DNA of 64,000 nt from Orthonyx spaldingii (lineage: Eukaryota; Chordata; Aves; Passeriformes; Orthonychidae): positions 1,300,303 through 1,364,302 of the forward strand of contig VZTJ01000523.1 in assembly GCA_013397795.1 (NCBI GenBank), in the 5' to 3' direction. Below, piece by piece: positions 60,467 to 64,000 of this stretch. The number at the start of each line of letters is the position of its first letter. Position 1 is the first letter of the stretch. The notes below the pieces were generated by a model, which made no database searches, had not been told where the DNA came from, and saw only the letters and a list, made by a program, of their open reading frames with translations. A program made the translations under genes and the position numbers.

Positions 60467-63400
60467 GTACGGGCGGGCCGGGCGCGGGGGCCGCAGCTCC
60501 CGGGGGCGGCGGGGGGACGCGGCTGCCCGGCTGAGGGGCGGCAGCGGCGTCTGGGGAGGACGGGCAGGGTGTGCGAGTGGCTGCTGAGCCACCTGCGGGG
60601 ACGGCTCCGTGACACCGGCAGGGACATCACCCCGCAGCGTCCCGGGCGGTCGCAGCCCGCTGCAGGACTGCTGCCCACACTTAAATAAATAGCCAGGTTT
60701 GCTCAGGAATGGAGGTGTCGCGGAGGCCCGCGTGGGGCTGGCCCTGGGAGGGGTTTGCCGGGGCTCCCGGCCCTGTGAGCGGCCACAGACCTCCTGCCCC
60801 CACAGCTGAGGTCGGGGCTCCTTTGGTGCCTTAGAGAGCCTTGTCTGACTGACTCTGCCTCCCGTGCCAGCCCTTATTCCCGAAATACCATCCTGCTGGT
60901 CAGGTTTGCTTTTGTGCACGGAAAATAGCTCTGAAGAGCGGAACTTTGGTCTCGTCGCAGTATATGTGCTATAAGCTGATAATTTTTTATCATATCCTGC
61001 AATACAACTAGTTTTAAATCTTCAAAGTAGTTTTTCTAATCTCTATACCTGCTTTATAAATAATACAACTTTTTGAGTCTTTCTCATTAAAGCACATTTC
61101 TGTATCTATGAATGACTGCACATCTCAGACACGTAATTCTAATCTCTCTGCACTTTCTGTATCCTGTACAAGTTCATCCTGTTCAGGATGATGGTGGAGA
61201 CCTGGGATGTCTCACTGTAACTTATCACAATAAAACTACGAGAGAATTTTTAAAATACTCCTTCAGAACTAAGATTCTTGCGGTTTGTGTATCAGAGTAA
61301 TCATGAAGTACTGAAATAGATTTCTGTGTGTAGAACCCGGTGACAGTGACCTGGTTCAGATTGGTCTTGATAAGACCCCCACCTGAAGTTCAACATTGAG
61401 CTTTAGTCTTAAAATGTGTCACTGTTTGTAGGTCCCAAAATTACAGTCAGATTTTGTTTGCCTTTGTAAAGAGCTCAAGTGTTGTTTGGAGCACAAATGG
61501 GAAGACACTTCTAAATGTTATTGTTTCCCACTTGGAATTAGTAACTCTGTTTTTGGAGTTCACTAACCTGTCAAATTGTGTCTGTGGTATTTAAGATTTC
61601 TAGCAACTTGGCATAGAATCAATGAGTTTCTTAATGAAATTGCTGATGTCAGTATTCAGCAGAAAAAAGCAGTCTTCATACAGTGTAGGTATAATTGCTT
61701 AGAAGATTTCTGATTTATATCTGGAGTTTTTGAGCAATTGTAAAACCATACTGCTCCTATTGTTGACCAAAACACTGCTGAAAATGTAAAATTAAAGTTT
61801 TTGGGCAGGTTAAGAGATCCCTTCTGTGTATTAACCCTGTTCTGTGGAGTGGTATGTAGTGATGAATCTGACATTTTCATGTGTGTTCAGATTTGAGAAC
61901 ATTTTGAGTGTGTGGTTAATAATGAAAAGCTGAAGTGTCAAACTGTTAAGGGTGAAATATTAAATGTTGCATAACTTCTGTGATTTTTGGGGATGATCCA
62001 TTCTTTACTGCCAGGAGGTAGATAGTGTTCATGTAGACAATGCAGGAACTCAGAGGTTTATGAAAATGATATTAATGTTAAGCTATTTAGCTATTCTGGC
62101 CACTAAGGGAACGAGAACTACCTGTGCCAGAGAGAGCAGGTCATGTGCAGCCATCAAATCCAATCTTCCCTGCTTTGGAGTGAGGTGTGGTATTGGAGCT
62201 TCGATGTTGCAGGAGGGAAGTTCTCTGAGCTAAATTCTCTGAATTATGGCTGCATTTGGCAGTGTTGATTTGTATTCCAGGATGCCTTTTTGCCCACCTG
62301 TAGAGAACACTGCTATAACTAATTCCAGGATTCTCTGAATTCTGCACTTTAGGAATTGTTTTGGCTTTGCATTCGTTTTTACTAAGAACATTCAGAAGTG
62401 GTGATTAACACTGGCGACTGACTGGGGTTTTTTAATCTGTATTACAGTTCTCAGTGTGGAATATTATTCAGCGTAGAACTTTCATCTGTTTTCTCTTTGG
62501 GAAGTGACTCCTGAGGGAATATTTTAACCTAGTCGTCAACTCCCTGGTTTTTAATGCTGTAACCAGTGCTGAGTGTACCTATGAATATCTAACTGTAATA
62601 CCATAATAACTAGAATGTTTGTGTTTAATGGTATTTTTAATGCATTGTAGTAATTGCATTAATTTCTGCATGTGTGGCCTTTTCCTGGTTTTATAATTTG
62701 TGCATCTATTACATTTAGTAATTAGATTGAGTGGTAACATAAGAGTTGAATTTATTTTTGTTTGAGGCTCATTTAACAGTTTCCCTGTAGTAAGCTTAGT
62801 GCAAATGGAACATCAGCCTACATTTTAGTCATCAGTACTTCAGTTAATGTCTAGGCTCAATTAATTCATCAATATTGCTATGGCAAAAGGAAATTCTTTT
62901 CTTGAAGAAACTCCTTTTCCTTGACTCAGATATTTTCTTGCATGAGCAAGTTTAGGGCAAGGTGGATGGGGGTACAAAAATGCTCATCCTGGTGAGTACA
63001 GCAGCTGCAGTTTCACTGCAATCACAGAATTTCCATCCATAGTTCTACAGAAAACCAGGTTATCTCATGGCATAAAACTCACGAGCATATCTTGAGGTTT
63101 TTGATGGCCAACACAATATAAGAATTAAAGCTGTTACAACGTTGTTGTTCTGCTTTACTTTTCTTTTTGTTGTAGCCTTGCAGTCAGTCTCCCCTCCCTG
63201 TCTCCTCCAGTCTCTTCTATCACTGCTTTCCTGCTTTTTGAGCACAGGTCAGGACTAACCAGGCAGGATTGGGTTTATGAGCTGGTTCTTGGCCAGAGCA
63301 GGTATCATTCAGGATCATCAGTCCTCAGAGCAGGTCTGTTTGGGAAGGTCTCTTTTCTATGAAGTGATCAGTGGTGATTTTTATTGAACTAAAAGCCTGT

Positions 63401-64000
63401 AGGATCCGGGTTTGGAGGGCTGATGCAAAGAATTCAAGGTGGGCATGAGTCATATTCATTTAAGGGAACTGATTATTGATCAGCTTTTGTGGGTCACTGT
63501 TGAATGAGTGCAGCATTAAATGTGGTGCAGTGATAGCCAGAGGGCCCACGAGGAGTTCTTTGGTAAATATTCCCCAAAACAGGCATCTGTTTGAGAGTGA
63601 CACTCAGAACTGGGAGTCAGTGGCACAGCTTTTGTCTTCAGGCAGTTGTCAAATAGGAAAATTCACAGGCAGAACGTTCAGCAGTGTTGAGTTAAGGGCA
63701 GGAACCCCTGGAGGTGCCAAGATTTGCAACTTTGTGGCTGTGCAGTGGTGTGGATACAGGTGTGAGGTCATGTTTACCTTGGAATTTCTTCAGTTAATTG
63801 GATTGTGTTCAGTCTTGACTTCTTGTCTCTGACACTCCCCAAGGCCTGCATTAACTGCTGGGAAAGTTGTAAAGGATATGGCTCTTTAAAAGGTGTTGTA
63901 TTCACAAGTTTGTCTGCCAGAAGCCCAATTTTTTTCTGAAAAGGAGTTATTCTTTATAAAAGCAGTCACAGTAAATATTCTAGTTCTATGCAATTTTCTT
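60467..64000 (+). other. CHM: CHM intron 1 (continues beyond the window)
   Basis: The intron starts GTACGGGCGG and stays CpG-rich to about 60900, the downstream half of the CHM island. It then becomes AT-rich. No sequence encoding the expected exon 2 continuation of REP1 (an LPESI-like start) was found, so the intron extends past 64000. No repeat family or RNA gene was recognised in it. Confidence 0.85.

Noticed and set aside
60336..60688. Other frames overlapping CHM exon 1 on the plus strand
   Set aside because: They are shadow frames in a CpG island. The true frame starts at 60418 and stops matching REP1 at the splice donor.
59720..60919. Long proline/arginine-rich minus-strand frame upstream of and across CHM exon 1
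   Set aside because: It is produced by the 45-base minisatellite (a multiple of three) and by N, and runs antisense through the CHM start.
1..64000. CRISPR arrays, bacterial operons, tRNA or rRNA genes, intact retrovirus or DNA transposon
   Set aside because: No regular spacer arrays, no tRNA-like cloverleaf that could be supported, and no paired LTRs or terminal inverted repeats with coding capacity were seen. The sequence is vertebrate intron and intergenic DNA.

Overview
This window is vertebrate genomic DNA, almost certainly from a bird and probably a passerine or close relative. The evidence is CR1 LINE tails in both orientations, a very low density of interspersed repeats, and very GC-rich CpG-island promoters with assembly gaps inside them. 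Two recognisable gene starts lie head to head. On the minus strand is exon 1 of DACH2 (Dachshund family transcriptional cofactor); on the plus strand is exon 1 of CHM (Rab escort protein 1). The two genes are also divergent neighbours on the human X. From general knowledge, the bird counterpart is the chromosome 4p/4A segment. The species and chromosome are inferences.

Layout. 1-41763 is upstream-to-downstream DACH2 intron 1, read on the minus strand; no further DACH2 exon was recognised. It holds a GC-rich interspersed repeat (about 1545-1990), an old tRNA-headed MIR-like SINE (about 4980-5126), CR1 tails at about 5930 and 8187, a CR1 inserted into another CR1 (about 32195-32876), a long imperfect inverted repeat (33212-33366), and an isolated CpG cluster (about 21480-21660). 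41764-41926 is the visible 54-codon part of DACH2 exon 1. A 475-base run of N (41927-42401) hides the N-terminal codons and probably the start codon. 42402-43160 is the DACH2 CpG-island promoter side. 43161-59640 is intergenic and has no recognisable gene; it contains a CTCF-like motif and a CR1 tail. 59676-60067 is a GC-rich 45/65-bp minisatellite that runs into a second gap (60068-60322). CHM exon 1 (60418-60466) follows at once, and CHM intron 1 runs to the end of the window.

How the parts relate. DACH2 is a developmental nuclear factor with a large, regulatory-type first intron. CHM is a housekeeping prenylation factor with a compact YY1-type start. The roughly 18 kb between their promoters is the only place where elements could separate or share control.

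No novel protein system, CRISPR array, bacterial feature, intact transposon or RNA gene could be supported. All long open frames other than the two exons look like chance frames, repeat relics or frames held open by N. The observations most worth checking are the apparent GC (not GT) splice donor of DACH2 exon 1, the minisatellite abutting the CHM promoter gap, the intronic hairpin, and the orphan CpG cluster.
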